A stretch of DNA of 64,000 nucleotides, taken from assembly GCF_030285625.1 (NCBI RefSeq), contig NZ_CP127294.1, forward strand, positions 248,001 to 312,000, written 5' to 3'. The translations under genes and the position numbers were made by a program. Positions 1 through 8,565 of this stretch are shown here, piece by piece (the first letter of the stretch is position 1; each line of letters starts with the position of its first letter). The notes under the pieces were generated by a model. The model ran no database searches. It was not told where the DNA came from and worked only from the letters and a program-made list of their open reading frames with translations. Source of the stretch: Amycolatopsis sp. 2-15 (GTDB taxonomy: Bacteria > Actinomycetota > Actinomycetes > Mycobacteriales > Pseudonocardiaceae).

Positions 1-62
1 CGGAGTACGTTGCGGCGCCTCATCCCTCATTGCCGCGACCCGCCCGCACGGCCGGCGCCGGA

Positions 63-725
63 CTACTCCGCTTCTCCCCCGACCAACCCGGCCTCGTAAG
101 CCGTGATCGCCGCCTGGACGCGGTTGCGGGCGCCCAGGCGGGTGAGGATGGTGCTGACGTGGGCTTTGACCGTGCCTTCGACGACGAACATCCGCGAACC
201 GATGTCGGCGTTGGACAGTCCGGTCGCCAGCAGCGTGAGGACTTCGCGTTCGCGGGCCGTCAGAGCCGCGATGCGGTCGCGCGCCGCGGCGCCGCGGGTG
301 AGGGCGCCGCCGGAGAGGCGGGCGATGACGCGGGACGCGACTTTCGGGGAGAGGAACGCGGCGCCGTCCGCGACGGCGTGGATGCCGGACAGCAGTTCGC
401 GTGGGTCGCCGGCCTTCAGCAGGAACCCGCTGGCGCCGAAGCCCAGGGCGCGTTCGATGTAGGCGTCTTCGCCGAACGTCGTCAGGATGATCACGCCGGC
501 GTCCGGCAGCACGCGGCGGATCTCGGCACCCGCGGCGAGGCCGTCGAGGACCGGCATGCGGATGTCGAGCAACACCACGTCGGGCCGGGTGGCCAGAGCC
601 TGGGCCACGGCTTCGCGGCCGTCGGCGGCTTCCGCGACGACCTCGATGCCCGCGTCGGCCGCCAGGATCGCCGCGACGCCCGCGCGGATCATGGCCTCGT
701 CGTCGGCCAGTAGCACCCGGATCAC
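63..725 (-). CDS. NarL/LuxR-family response regulator
   Basis: A 220-residue two-component response regulator. The receiver domain fills residues 1-118, with acidic residues D8/D9, phospho-acceptor Asp54 in VVLLDIRMP and Lys104 in FLLKAG. A LuxR-type helix-turn-helix follows (LTAREREVLTLLATGLSNAD, about 154-173). The GTG start at 723-725 overlaps the TGA of the upstream kinase gene (GTGA, 4 bp), so the two are translationally coupled and probably partners. By family knowledge it binds DNA as a dimer after phosphorylation. Its targets cannot be read from the sequence. Confidence 0.93.
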   Translation of the reverse strand: MIRVLLADDEAMIRAGVAAILAADAGIEVVAEAADGREAVAQALATRPDVVLLDIRMPVLDGLAAGAEIRRVLPDAGVIILTTFGEDAYIERALGFGASGFLLKAGDPRELLSGIHAVADGAAFLSPKVASRVIARLSGGALTRGAAARDRIAALTAREREVLTLLATGLSNADIGSRMFVVEGTVKAHVSTILTRLGARNRVQAAITAYEAGLVGGEAE

Positions 726-2284
726 GGTTCGTCCTCACTGTAGAGATCCTTCGTCACGAGCCGGTCGCCCTCGAAGCAGAGCCGGATCGCGGCGTAGCGC
801 ACATTCCACCAGCTGCGCGAAGTGCCGTAGTACTCGCACGTGCTCCCTGCGGGCTTCGGCGGCTCGCCGTACTGCGGTTTCGACAGCCGTTGCTGCGAAG
901 GCAGCAGCGGTGCGATCGATTCTCGCGTCGCCCCCAGCCGGATCTGCTGGTAGACCCCCATCGACACCTGCGAGCCGTACCACTGCACGAGGAACGCCAC
1001 CCCGCTGCCGCCGATCACCACGCCGAACAAACCCAGCGGGATCACGATCGCCTGCACCAGGCTGCGCCGCACGTCGCGCCGCGCCAGCTCCCACTCGCGC
1101 GCCGACTCGGACTGCCCGACGTCGGCGTCGGCCTCGGAAGCGGGCCCCGGATCGGCGTCGTGCGGCAGCGTGGCCACGACCTCGAAGCCACCGCCCGCAT
1201 CGGGTCCCGCCCGCAGCGCGCCCCCGACCAGCCGGACGCGCTCGCGCAGCCCGATCAGCCCGCGTTTGCCCGACGCCCCCGGCAACGGACCCGCGGGCGG
1301 CCGCGCGTTCACCACCCGGATCTCCGTGCTCGCCGGCGAGCACAGCACCCGCACGGTCACGGCCGCGCCCGGCGCGTGCTTCGCGACGTTCGTCACCGCC
1401 TCCTGCACCACGCGGTACGCCGCACGGGCGACCATCGGCGGCGTCGCCTCGAGACTGTCCACTTGCGACTCGATCAGCAGCCCCGACGCGCGGGCCCGCT
1501 CCAGCAGCTCCCCCAGGTCACCCTGCACGGGCTCGATCGGCGCCGCGTCCTCGCGCAGCACGCCGATGATCTGGCGCAGCCGCTCGATCGCCGTCGCGGC
1601 GTTGGCGCGCAGGTCGCCCGCCGCGGCGCGCTGCGTGTCGTCGAGACCGCCGGCGACTTCGAGAGCCGCGGCGCGCACGGCGATCAAGCTCAGCTCGTGG
1701 CCGAGGGAATCGTGCATGTCGCTGGCGATCCGCGCGCGCTCACGCAGCCGGGCCTGGTCGGCGACGAGCTGCTGGCGGCTCTCCATCCCCTCCGCCCGCC
1801 GCCACCCCGCGCGCGCCAGCTCGCGCCGCAGTCGCACGTGGCGACCCAACAGCCACGGCGCGACGCCCGCGAACGCGAGCACCCCGAGCATCGCGCCCCA
1901 CGCCCCGAACCCGGCCGAGGGCAGCACGAACGCGACGGGCAGCCCGGCCAGCGCGATCGCCGAGCACGTGAGCACGGCCACGCGCACCTGCGTCATCCGC
2001 AGGCCGGCCAGGTACCCCACGGTGACCATGAGGAAGACCTCCCACACGGCCACGCGCCCGCCCCAGCCGAACGCCACCACCACGGCCGTGGCCATCGTGA
2101 CGATCAGCGACACCGTCGGCAGCCGGCGCCACGCGGCGACCGACACCGTGGTGGCGGCCAGCCCGAAGATCAGTTCCGCCGGGTTGGGGTTGTTCGAAGC
2201 GTCGATCGCGACGACGCCGGACAGGAAGATCCAGAGCAGGACGTCGAGCACCACCCGCCACCTGCGCCTGGTCACCTCCTTCAT
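722..2284 (-). CDS. Sensor histidine kinase (HisKA_3 type) with an extra C-terminal membrane-anchored domain
   Basis: About 520 residues from the ATG at 2284 (MKEVTRRRWRVVL); a GTG at 2323 is the alternative. About five N-terminal membrane helices (residues 10-150) lead into a HisKA_3 dimerisation helix with phospho-His about 191 (SDMHDSLGHEL). The ATPase domain has an N-box (QEAVTNVAKH, about 297-306) and a G-rich lid (SGKRGLIGLRERV). A normal NarL-type kinase stops there, near residue 378. This one continues: a charged linker, one more hydrophobic helix (about 411-435) and an 85-residue C-terminal domain with Cys483 and Cys503. If the helix spans the membrane, that domain lies outside. It resembles small SmpA/BamE-like folds only in pattern (IRLGATRESIAPLLP), which is a weak inference. 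Coupled to the response regulator downstream. Confidence 0.9.
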   Translation of the reverse strand: MKEVTRRRWRVVLDVLLWIFLSGVVAIDASNNPNPAELIFGLAATTVSVAAWRRLPTVSLIVTMATAVVVAFGWGGRVAVWEVFLMVTVGYLAGLRMTQVRVAVLTCSAIALAGLPVAFVLPSAGFGAWGAMLGVLAFAGVAPWLLGRHVRLRRELARAGWRRAEGMESRQQLVADQARLRERARIASDMHDSLGHELSLIAVRAAALEVAGGLDDTQRAAAGDLRANAATAIERLRQIIGVLREDAAPIEPVQGDLGELLERARASGLLIESQVDSLEATPPMVARAAYRVVQEAVTNVAKHAPGAAVTVRVLCSPASTEIRVVNARPPAGPLPGASGKRGLIGLRERVRLVGGALRAGPDAGGGFEVVATLPHDADPGPASEADADVGQSESAREWELARRDVRRSLVQAIVIPLGLFGVVIGGSGVAFLVQWYGSQVSMGVYQQIRLGATRESIAPLLPSQQRLSKPQYGEPPKPAGSTCEYYGTSRSWWNVRYAAIRLCFEGDRLVTKDLYSEDEP

Positions 2285-2359
2285 GGGCGCTGACGCTACA
2301 AGGCCCGCGGCAGCGGTCACCACTGTCGAAAGTCAACCGCTGAGGCATGATGGCTCACC

Positions 2360-2569
2360 ATGGCTGAGCGCACACTCGCCGAGCAGCTCGGCGGCCCCCT
2401 GCCCGAGGGCATCCAAGCCCTGCCCGAAGACGCGCGGCAGGACCTCGCCGCCGCGTTGCGCGACGCGCGGCACCGGCAGGCCAAAGCCCTCGCCCAGGCG
2501 GGTGAGGACGGGCTGAAGTACGTGCCGGCGCTCCTGCGCGGCGCCGTCCGCAAGGCGGTCGGGCTGTGA
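2360..2569 (+). CDS. Small conserved-looking protein of unknown function
   Basis: A 69-residue, Ala/Leu/Arg-rich, probably all-helical soluble protein starting MAERTLAEQLGGPLPEG. No known domain was recognised. Its TGA overlaps the GTG start of the next gene (GTGA at 2566-2569), so the two are almost certainly co-translated. It starts about 75 bp from the divergent kinase gene, so the short gap should hold both promoters. Confidence 0.7.
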   Translation: MAERTLAEQLGGPLPEGIQALPEDARQDLAAALRDARHRQAKALAQAGEDGLKYVPALLRGAVRKAVGL

Positions 2570-3294
2570 ATCCGGAGATCCTCAAGCTCGCGCGCGTGCT
2601 CGACGTCGAGCCCGAACGGCTGGCCTACCTCGCCGACGTGGACGTCGCCGACCTGCAGCTGTTCCGCGAACAGGTCACGACCACGCTGTTCGACGCGAAC
2701 CTCGTGGTGCTCGAACGCATGGCGCTGGCCAGCCGGCTGCTGCCCGCGCCCGTGGTCGCGAAGATCGCCGAAAAGGTGTTCGGACCACTGCTGTGCGCGC
2801 GGATCGCCGGGCTGGTGGACGTCTCGCGCGGCGTGGACGTCGCGAAGCGGCTGCCGCCGAAGTTCCTCGCGTCGGTGGCGGCGGAGCTGGACCCGCGGCG
2901 CGCGACGTCGATCATCACGCGCATCCCGCTCGACACCGTGGTCGCGGTGGCCGCGGAGCTCACCCGGCGGGAGGACTGGATCACGCTCGGGCGGTTCGTC
3001 GGGCACCTGCCGGACCCGACCGTGCGGCGCAGCCTCGCCGTGCTCGAAGACGCCGCGCTGCTGCGCACTGCCTACGTGCTGGACGACAAAACGCGCATCG
3101 ACCACGTGATGGGCCTGCTGCCCGAGGGCCGGCTACCACGGCTGATCCGCGCGGCCGGCGCCGACGAATCGCTGTGGGAACCGGCGCTCGACGTGTTGGC
3201 CAACATGGGAAAAGCTCGCCGAGAAGCGGTGTTGCCACTGCTCGACGAGCTTCCGGGCGAACTACGCGGCCGCGCTCAGGCCGCGATCAAGTAG
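2566..3294 (+). CDS. Helical-repeat protein of unknown function (MgtE-N-like)
   Basis: A 242-residue protein without signal peptide or membrane segments. It is built of short Leu/Ala-rich helices in repeats that each carry a conserved acidic/proline turn: PPKFLASVAAELDPRRATSI, PLDTVVAVAAELTRREDWIT and LPDPTVRRSLAVLEDAALLR. This pattern recalls the intracellular N domain of MgtE magnesium channels, but no channel domain is present. The likeness is by eye only. The GTG start overlaps the stop of the 69-residue gene upstream. It is convergent with, and overlaps by 19 bp, the small membrane protein gene at 3276-3497. Confidence 0.8.
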   Translation: MNPEILKLARVLDVEPERLAYLADVDVADLQLFREQVTTTLFDANLVVLERMALASRLLPAPVVAKIAEKVFGPLLCARIAGLVDVSRGVDVAKRLPPKFLASVAAELDPRRATSIITRIPLDTVVAVAAELTRREDWITLGRFVGHLPDPTVRRSLAVLEDAALLRTAYVLDDKTRIDHVMGLLPEGRLPRLIRAAGADESLWEPALDVLANMGKARREAVLPLLDELPGELRGRAQAAIK

Positions 3295-3497
3295 ATCCCG
3301 TACGCGACCACCGCCGCGCAGACGGCGAAGCACACGATGGAACCCGTGAACGCCGCGGCACCGGAGCCGCCTTGTTCCCGGGCGGTTTCGCGCGCCGAAA
3401 GCCCGCGGATGCCGTAGGCGAACAGCACCGTGAGCACGACAGCCGCGACCAGTGCGACGACGAAGACGGTGCCGAGGGCACCCCAGTCGATGTCCAT
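3276..3497 (-). CDS. Small two-helix membrane protein beside the phosphate transporter
   Basis: 73 residues with two clear hydrophobic helices (about 9-28 and 49-71) separated by a charged loop containing RGLSARETAREQGG. It lies 10 bp downstream of the pit gene on the same strand and is probably its operon partner. The function is unknown; it could be an accessory subunit or simply a co-transcribed small membrane protein. Confidence 0.75.
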   Translation of the reverse strand: MDIDWGALGTVFVVALVAAVVLTVLFAYGIRGLSARETAREQGGSGAAAFTGSIVCFAVCAAVVAYGIYLIAA

Positions 3498-3507
3498 GTC
3501 CGCTCCC

Positions 3508-4638
3508 TCAGGCCGCGACCGGAGTGGCCTTGACGGCGTCCGGCTCGTCGTTGATGGTCTTGGCGCTCACCGGGTTGCGGCGCGACGCGAGCCAGATGCC
3601 CAGCGCCACGAGCACCCCGACGGCGCCGATGAGGATCGTGCCCCAGCTGCCGCGGGTCGAGACCGCCGCCGCGATGGCGCCGACGATGGCGGCCGCCGGC
3701 AGCGTGAGCACCCAGGCGATGACCATCTTGCCCGCGACGCCCCAGCGGACCTCCGCGAGCTTGCGGCCGAGGCCCGAGCCGATGATGCCGCCCGAGGTGA
3801 CGTGGGTCGTCGACAGCGCGAAGCCGAGGTGCGACGACGCCAGGATCACGGCCGCGGAGCTGGTCTCCGCGGCGAAGCCCTGCGGCGTCTGGATCTCGGT
3901 GAGCTTCTTGCCCATGGTCTGGATGATGCGCCAGCCGCCGAGGTACGTACCGGCCGCGATCGCGAGGCCGCAGGCCCCGATGACCCACAGCGGCGGGTTC
4001 GAACCCGGCGCGAGCGTGCCGCCTGCGATGAGCGTCAGCGTGATGACACCCATGGTCTTCTGCGCGTCGTTGGTGCCGTGGGCGAGCGAGACGAGGCTGG
4101 CCGAGAGGACCTGGCCGGTCTTGAAACCCTTGCCCACCACGCGTTCCTTGGCCCTCTCCGTGATGCGGTAGGTCAGGAACGTGCCGACGAGCGCCACGAC
4201 CCCGGCCACGATCGGCGACGCGACCGCAGGGATCAGCACCTTCTCGACGACCTTGCCGAAGTGCACGGCATCCGCGCCCGACGCGATCCACGTCGCGCCG
4301 ATCAGACCGCCGAACAACGCGTGCGAGGAGCTCGAGGGCAGGCCGACGAGCCACGTGACGAGATTCCAGATGATGGCGCCGACCAGTCCCGCGAAAATCA
4401 CCACCGGAGTGACCTTCGTGTCGTCGACGATGCCGCCGGAAATCGTTTTTGCGACCTCGATCGACAGGAACGCCCCGACCAAGTTCAGCACGGCCGAAAT
4501 GGCGACGGCGATTCTGGGCTCGAGGGCTCCCGTGGCAATGGAAGTGGCCATGGCGTTGGCCGTGTCGTGGAACCCGTTGGTGAAGTCGAAGGCGAGTGCC
4601 GCGACGATCACCACCAGGACAATGAGGGAAAAGTCCAT
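3508..4638 (-). CDS. Inorganic phosphate transporter, PiT family
   Basis: 376 residues, all membrane. It carries the duplicated PiT signature: the first copy is FDFTNGFHDTANAMATSIAT near residue 17 and the second is SLAHGTNDAQKTMGVITLTL near residue 195. PiT proteins import metal-phosphate complexes driven by the proton gradient. The ATG at 4638 follows a GGAG-type ribosome site. A candidate PHO box lies about 80 bp upstream (4719-4740). A second PiT of the same length is at 62468-63598, so the genome has at least two low-affinity phosphate importers. Confidence 0.95.
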   Translation of the reverse strand: MDFSLIVLVVIVAALAFDFTNGFHDTANAMATSIATGALEPRIAVAISAVLNLVGAFLSIEVAKTISGGIVDDTKVTPVVIFAGLVGAIIWNLVTWLVGLPSSSSHALFGGLIGATWIASGADAVHFGKVVEKVLIPAVASPIVAGVVALVGTFLTYRITERAKERVVGKGFKTGQVLSASLVSLAHGTNDAQKTMGVITLTLIAGGTLAPGSNPPLWVIGACGLAIAAGTYLGGWRIIQTMGKKLTEIQTPQGFAAETSSAAVILASSHLGFALSTTHVTSGGIIGSGLGRKLAEVRWGVAGKMVIAWVLTLPAAAIVGAIAAAVSTRGSWGTILIGAVGVLVALGIWLASRRNPVSAKTINDEPDAVKATPVAA

Positions 4639-4718
4639 GGGCGTTTCTCCAGCTCGGTGGTCGTGCTGTTTAGAAGCTACCCATCAACCGAGCGACACCT
4701 AATCTCGTACGAGTGGCC

Positions 4719-4740
4719 TCTGGTTGAACTCTGCGTAAAC
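4719..4740 (-). promoter_or_regulatory. Candidate PHO box upstream of pit
   Basis: On the minus strand two adjacent 11-bp direct repeats, GTTTACGCAGA and GTTCAACCAGA, lie about 80 bp before the pit start. Actinobacterial PhoP operators are 11-bp direct repeats beginning GTTCAC-like, so this fits a phosphate-starvation operator. The match is imperfect and was judged by eye. Confidence 0.45.
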
Positions 4741-4960
4741 GAGGGCGCGGCCGGGCAGGTCCAATTCCCGCATTCACCTGGTGATCAACTGGCCGACTAG
4801 CCAGGTGGAGTGAATCCATGTTTGCACCTTTAATCCTTTATGTCGAAATTAGGCGCTTTGGGGTGGTGTCAGCCCTACCACGAATACTCCGGTACAGCCC
4901 AGTGCTTCGGCGGCGGCCGGCTGCGACGGTGGTGGTTCCACGGCGAGAGGGGCCGATCGG
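4741..4960. other. AT-richer intergenic region between pit and lnt
   Basis: No gene was found. The stretch about 4815-4855 is unusually AT-rich for this DNA and is the likely promoter region of the lnt gene. An imperfect inverted repeat (ATTCACCTGG near 4771 and CCAGGTGGAGTGAAT near 4801) separates it from the pit promoter. No convincing terminator was found. Confidence 0.4.
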
Positions 4961-6397
4961 ATGACCGCCACCGCAAGCGTTTCCACTTCGACGCAACGCC
5001 ACCTCGGTTGGGCGTTGGCCGCCACCGTCGCGTCCGGCGTGCTGATCCACTTCGGGCTGGGGTTCGAACCAGTCGCCGTGCTCGCGTGGCTGGCCCCGCT
5101 GCCCGTGCTCCTGCTCGCGCCGCGCACGGACGCGGGCGTGGCGAGTGCGGCGGCGTTCCTCGCCTACCTGGGCGGGAGCGCCGGCAGCTGGAATTACTTC
5201 CTGAACTCGCAGGCGGTGCCGGTGCCGGGCGCGCTCGCGATCCTGCTGGGATCGCCGGTGCTGTTCGCGGCGACGGTGGCACTCTTCCGGCGGCTTGTCC
5301 GGGTGGGCCGGCCCGTGCTCGCGACCGTCGCGACGCCCGCGCTCTGGACGGGCGTGCTGTACGGCTTCTCGCTCGCCAGCCCGTTCGGCGTGATGGGGAC
5401 GTTCATGACCAGCCAGGGCGACCACCCCGACGTACTGCGCCTCGCGTCGGTGGTCGGCGGCTGGGGTGTCGAATACCTCGTGCTGCTGGCCCCGGTCGCG
5501 CTCGCCGCCGTGCTCGCGCCCAGCGTGCGAACGTCGGCCCGCGTCGGCGTCAGCGTGGTGACCGCCGCGGCGGTGGGCGGAGCTTTGGCGTTCGGCGTGA
5601 CACCTGCTGCCGCCTCGGCCGGCCACGTGCGCGTCACCGTTGTCGCCCGCAGCGAGCCCGCATGGGCCCCGGATCCGGACTCTGTTTCCGGCCAACGGAT
5701 TCTTCGGTCCTATGTAGACGCTCTCACCGAACTGCCGCCCGACGTGCGCATCGCCGTGCTCCCGGAAGCCGCTTTCGGCACCGACCGCGCCCACCTGGCG
5801 AGGCTCACCGGGCCGTTGGCCGACGTCGCCCGCGCCAAGAACCTCCACATCGTCACCGGCGCGATCGTGAAGGACCCCAGCCACAACTCCTACAACACGG
5901 CCCTCGACGTGCCCCCGGCAGGCCCGACCGTCGAATACCGCAAGTGGCGCAACGGTGGCTCCACCGTCACCTCCGGCCACGACCTCGCCCACCTCGAGGG
6001 ACAGCCCATCGGCCTGGCGGTCTGCCTGGACGTCAACGGCCCGTCGCCCACCCGCGACTACGCCCGCGCCGGCACCGGCCTGCTGCTGATCCCCGCCTCC
6101 GACAAAGATGCCGACGGATGGCAGCACAGCCGCACCGCCCTGCTCCGCGGCGTCGAGCACGGCGTGTCCGTGGCCTGGAGCGCCGCGCGCGGCAACTCGA
6201 TCCTGAGCGACCCCCGCGGCCACGTCCTCGCCCAGGCGCGCACCGGCCCGGCCCCGATGGCCGTCGCCGTCGCCGACGTCCCCCTCGGCACGGGCGACAC
6301 GCTCTACAGCCGTTTCGGTGACTGGTTCGCCTGGCTCTGCTGCCTCGCCGCCGTGGCCGGACTCGCCTTCACCCGCGGCCGCACCGCTCGCCGTTGA
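4961..6397 (+). CDS. lnt: Apolipoprotein N-acyltransferase (Lnt)
   Basis: 478 residues. The N-terminal half (about 15-212) has six or so membrane helices. It is followed by a carbon-nitrogen hydrolase domain whose expected catalytic triad is visible: Glu269 (VLPEAAFG), Lys328 (VEYRKWRNGG) and Cys355 (LAVCLDVNG). A last helix is at 455-471. Lnt transfers a third acyl chain to the N-terminal cysteine of lipoproteins on the outer face of the membrane. The ATG follows a GAGAGGGG ribosome site. Actinomycete genomes often carry several Lnt copies, so this need not be the only one. Confidence 0.9.
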   Translation: MTATASVSTSTQRHLGWALAATVASGVLIHFGLGFEPVAVLAWLAPLPVLLLAPRTDAGVASAAAFLAYLGGSAGSWNYFLNSQAVPVPGALAILLGSPVLFAATVALFRRLVRVGRPVLATVATPALWTGVLYGFSLASPFGVMGTFMTSQGDHPDVLRLASVVGGWGVEYLVLLAPVALAAVLAPSVRTSARVGVSVVTAAAVGGALAFGVTPAAASAGHVRVTVVARSEPAWAPDPDSVSGQRILRSYVDALTELPPDVRIAVLPEAAFGTDRAHLARLTGPLADVARAKNLHIVTGAIVKDPSHNSYNTALDVPPAGPTVEYRKWRNGGSTVTSGHDLAHLEGQPIGLAVCLDVNGPSPTRDYARAGTGLLLIPASDKDADGWQHSRTALLRGVEHGVSVAWSAARGNSILSDPRGHVLAQARTGPAPMAVAVADVPLGTGDTLYSRFGDWFAWLCCLAAVAGLAFTRGRTARR

Positions 6398-6544
6398 GGG
6401 CAGCGACCGTGCCCCGGCTCGCACCGGCGTTCCATGATCATCGGGGCTTACGGTGGGAGCCGTGAACTACCAGGGCACCCGCGTCACCCGCGCCACGCAC
6501 CTCCACTCCACGCACCCCCGCTCCACGCCTGTGCGAGCGCCCTG

Positions 6545-7414
6545 GTGAGCCGGCTGCGCGAGGTGACCCTGCGGGCCGGCGACCACCAGCACACGGCCCT
6601 CGCCGCCGGACCGGCGGACGGCGAGCCCGTCCTGCTGCTCCACGGCTGGCCCGAGTTCGCCGACTCCTGGACCGCCGAACTCCAGGCCCTCGGCGACGCC
6701 GGCTACCACGCCGTGGCGGTCGACCAGCGCGGTTACGCCCGCGAGGCCCGTCCGACCGGTGTCGAGCACTACTCCATCGACGCCCTCATGGCCGACGCAC
6801 TGTCCTTTGCGGACACGCTCACCACCGGCACCGCGGCTCCGAGGCGCTTCCACCTCGTCGCCCACGACTGGGGCGGCATGATGGCCTGGGTGTTCGCCAC
6901 GCGGCACCCCGAGCGGCTCAAGTCGCTGACCGTGCTTTCGACCCCGCACCCCGCCGCGCTGAAGCAGGCGGCGAAGGACGAGGAGCAGCAGAACCTCGAC
7001 CTCGACTACGTCCGCTTCTTCCGCGCGCCCGGCGGTGTCGCCGAGGCGTCGATGCTGGCGGACGGCGCCGCCCGCCTGCGCGCGGCCTACGCGGGCCGTA
7101 TCCCGGAGCACCAGGTCGAGCGCAACGTCGCGCGCCTGACCGAGCCGGGCGCCCTCACGGCGACGCTCAACTGGTACCGCGGCGCCACCGACGACGAGTT
7201 CACCGCCCCGGCCGGCCACATCACCGTGCCGACGCTCTACGTGTGGGGCGCCCAGGACACCAAGCTCGGCCGCACGGCCGCCACGAACACCGCGGAGTTC
7301 GTGGACGCCACCTACCGCTTCGAGATCTTCGAGGACGCCGGCCACTGGCTGCCGGAGGAGGCGGCCGACCGCGTCAACCCGCTCCTGCTCGCGCACTTGT
7401 CAGCGCACCGCTGA
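6545..7414 (+). CDS. Alpha/beta hydrolase (epoxide-hydrolase-like)
   Basis: 289 residues from the GTG at 6545 ([16 protein letters not shown]). The fold markers are in order: [10 protein letters not shown] (oxyanion-hole HGxP), DQRGY, nucleophile motif HDWGGMMAW, acid region [11 protein letters not shown] and catalytic His in DAGHWLPEE. An Asp nucleophile in HDWGG fits the epoxide hydrolase/haloalkane dehalogenase branch rather than Ser esterases. The substrate is unknown. Upstream in-frame codons back to 6434 encode a His/Pro-rich stretch unlike the family, so the later start is preferred. It is convergent with hutI, 5 bp apart. Confidence 0.85.
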   Translation: MSRLREVTLRAGDHQHTALAAGPADGEPVLLLHGWPEFADSWTAELQALGDAGYHAVAVDQRGYAREARPTGVEHYSIDALMADALSFADTLTTGTAAPRRFHLVAHDWGGMMAWVFATRHPERLKSLTVLSTPHPAALKQAAKDEEQQNLDLDYVRFFRAPGGVAEASMLADGAARLRAAYAGRIPEHQVERNVARLTEPGALTATLNWYRGATDDEFTAPAGHITVPTLYVWGAQDTKLGRTAATNTAEFVDATYRFEIFEDAGHWLPEEAADRVNPLLLAHLSAHR

Positions 7415-7419
7415 GGCCT

Positions 7420-8565
7420 TCACCCCATCCGCTCACCCCGCCGCCACACCGCGTGCGTGAGCGGCACACCCGGCCGGTAGGCCAGGTGTGTCGCCGAAGG
7501 CGCATCGAGCACGTGCACGTCGGCCCGCGCGCCCGGCCGCAGGTAGCCGACGTCGTCGCGCCGCAGCGCCCGCGCGCCCCCGGCCGTCGCCGACCACACG
7601 GCTTCCGCCACCGTCATCCGCATCTGCAGCACGGCCGTGGTCACGCAGAACGCCATCGACGTGGTGTACGAGCTGCCCGGATTCGCGTTGCTGGCCAGCG
7701 CGACCGTCGCGCCCGCGTCGAGCAGCCGCCGCGCCGGAGCCAGCGGTTGCCTTGTCGACAGATCGCACGCCGGCAGCAGCGTCGCCACCGTGTCCGACGC
7801 CGCCAGCGCCTCGACGTCCTCGTCGCTCAGATACGTGCAATGGTCGACGCTCGCCGCGCCCAGCTCCACCGCGAGCCGCACGCCGGGACCCTCGCCGAGC
7901 TGGTTGCCGTGCACCCGCACCCCCAGGCCACGCTCCGCCGCCGCCTTGAGCACCCGCGCCGACTGGGCCTCGTCGAACGCCCCCGTCTCGCAGAACACGT
8001 CGGCCCACCGCACGTGGGGCACCACCGCGTCGAGCATCTCGCCGCACACCAGGTCCACATAGGACTCCGGGTCGGCGCCCGGCGGCACGAGGTGCGCGCC
8101 GAGGTAGGTGACCTCGTCGGCCACCGTCGCCGCGATCCGCGCCGAGCGCGCTTCGTCGGCCACAGTCAGCCCGTATCCGGTCTTGGTCTCCAGGCAGGTG
8201 GTGCCCTGCGCGGCCGCCTCCTCGACGTGCCGGCGCAGGTTCGCCGCCAGCTGCTCGTCGGAAGCCTCCCGCGTCGCCCCGACCGTGACGGCGATTCCGC
8301 CCGCGGTGTAAGGCTTTCCGGCCATCCGTGCTTCGAACTCGGCCGTGCGGTCACCCGCGAACACCAAGTGCGTGTGGCTGTCGACCCAGCCGGGCAGCAC
8401 CGCGCGCCCCTCGACGTCCACGCGCTCGTCGGCCGCCGGCGCCTGCGCGGCCGGCCCGGCCCACGCGACGACACCGCCGTCGAGCACCAGCGCCGCATCG
8501 TGCAGCCGGCCCAGCTCGGGGTCGTTGGTGGTGAGCTCGCCGATTCCCGTGATCAGAATTGCCAC
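7420..8565 (-). CDS. hutI: Imidazolonepropionase
   Basis: 381 residues, amidohydrolase superfamily. It shows the metal ligands HTH ([15 protein letters not shown]), a later His in [15 protein letters not shown], and Asn/Asp near SNANPGSSY. It opens the ring of 4-imidazolone-5-propionate to formimidoyl-glutamate, the third step of histidine breakdown. The GTG start at 8565 lies inside the 3' end of hutF (13-bp overlap). It is the last gene of the hut operon. Confidence 0.95.
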   Translation of the reverse strand: MAILITGIGELTTNDPELGRLHDAALVLDGGVVAWAGPAAQAPAADERVDVEGRAVLPGWVDSHTHLVFAGDRTAEFEARMAGKPYTAGGIAVTVGATREASDEQLAANLRRHVEEAAAQGTTCLETKTGYGLTVADEARSARIAATVADEVTYLGAHLVPPGADPESYVDLVCGEMLDAVVPHVRWADVFCETGAFDEAQSARVLKAAAERGLGVRVHGNQLGEGPGVRLAVELGAASVDHCTYLSDEDVEALAASDTVATLLPACDLSTRQPLAPARRLLDAGATVALASNANPGSSYTTSMAFCVTTAVLQMRMTVAEAVWSATAGGARALRRDDVGYLRPGARADVHVLDAPSATHLAYRPGVPLTHAVWRRGERMG

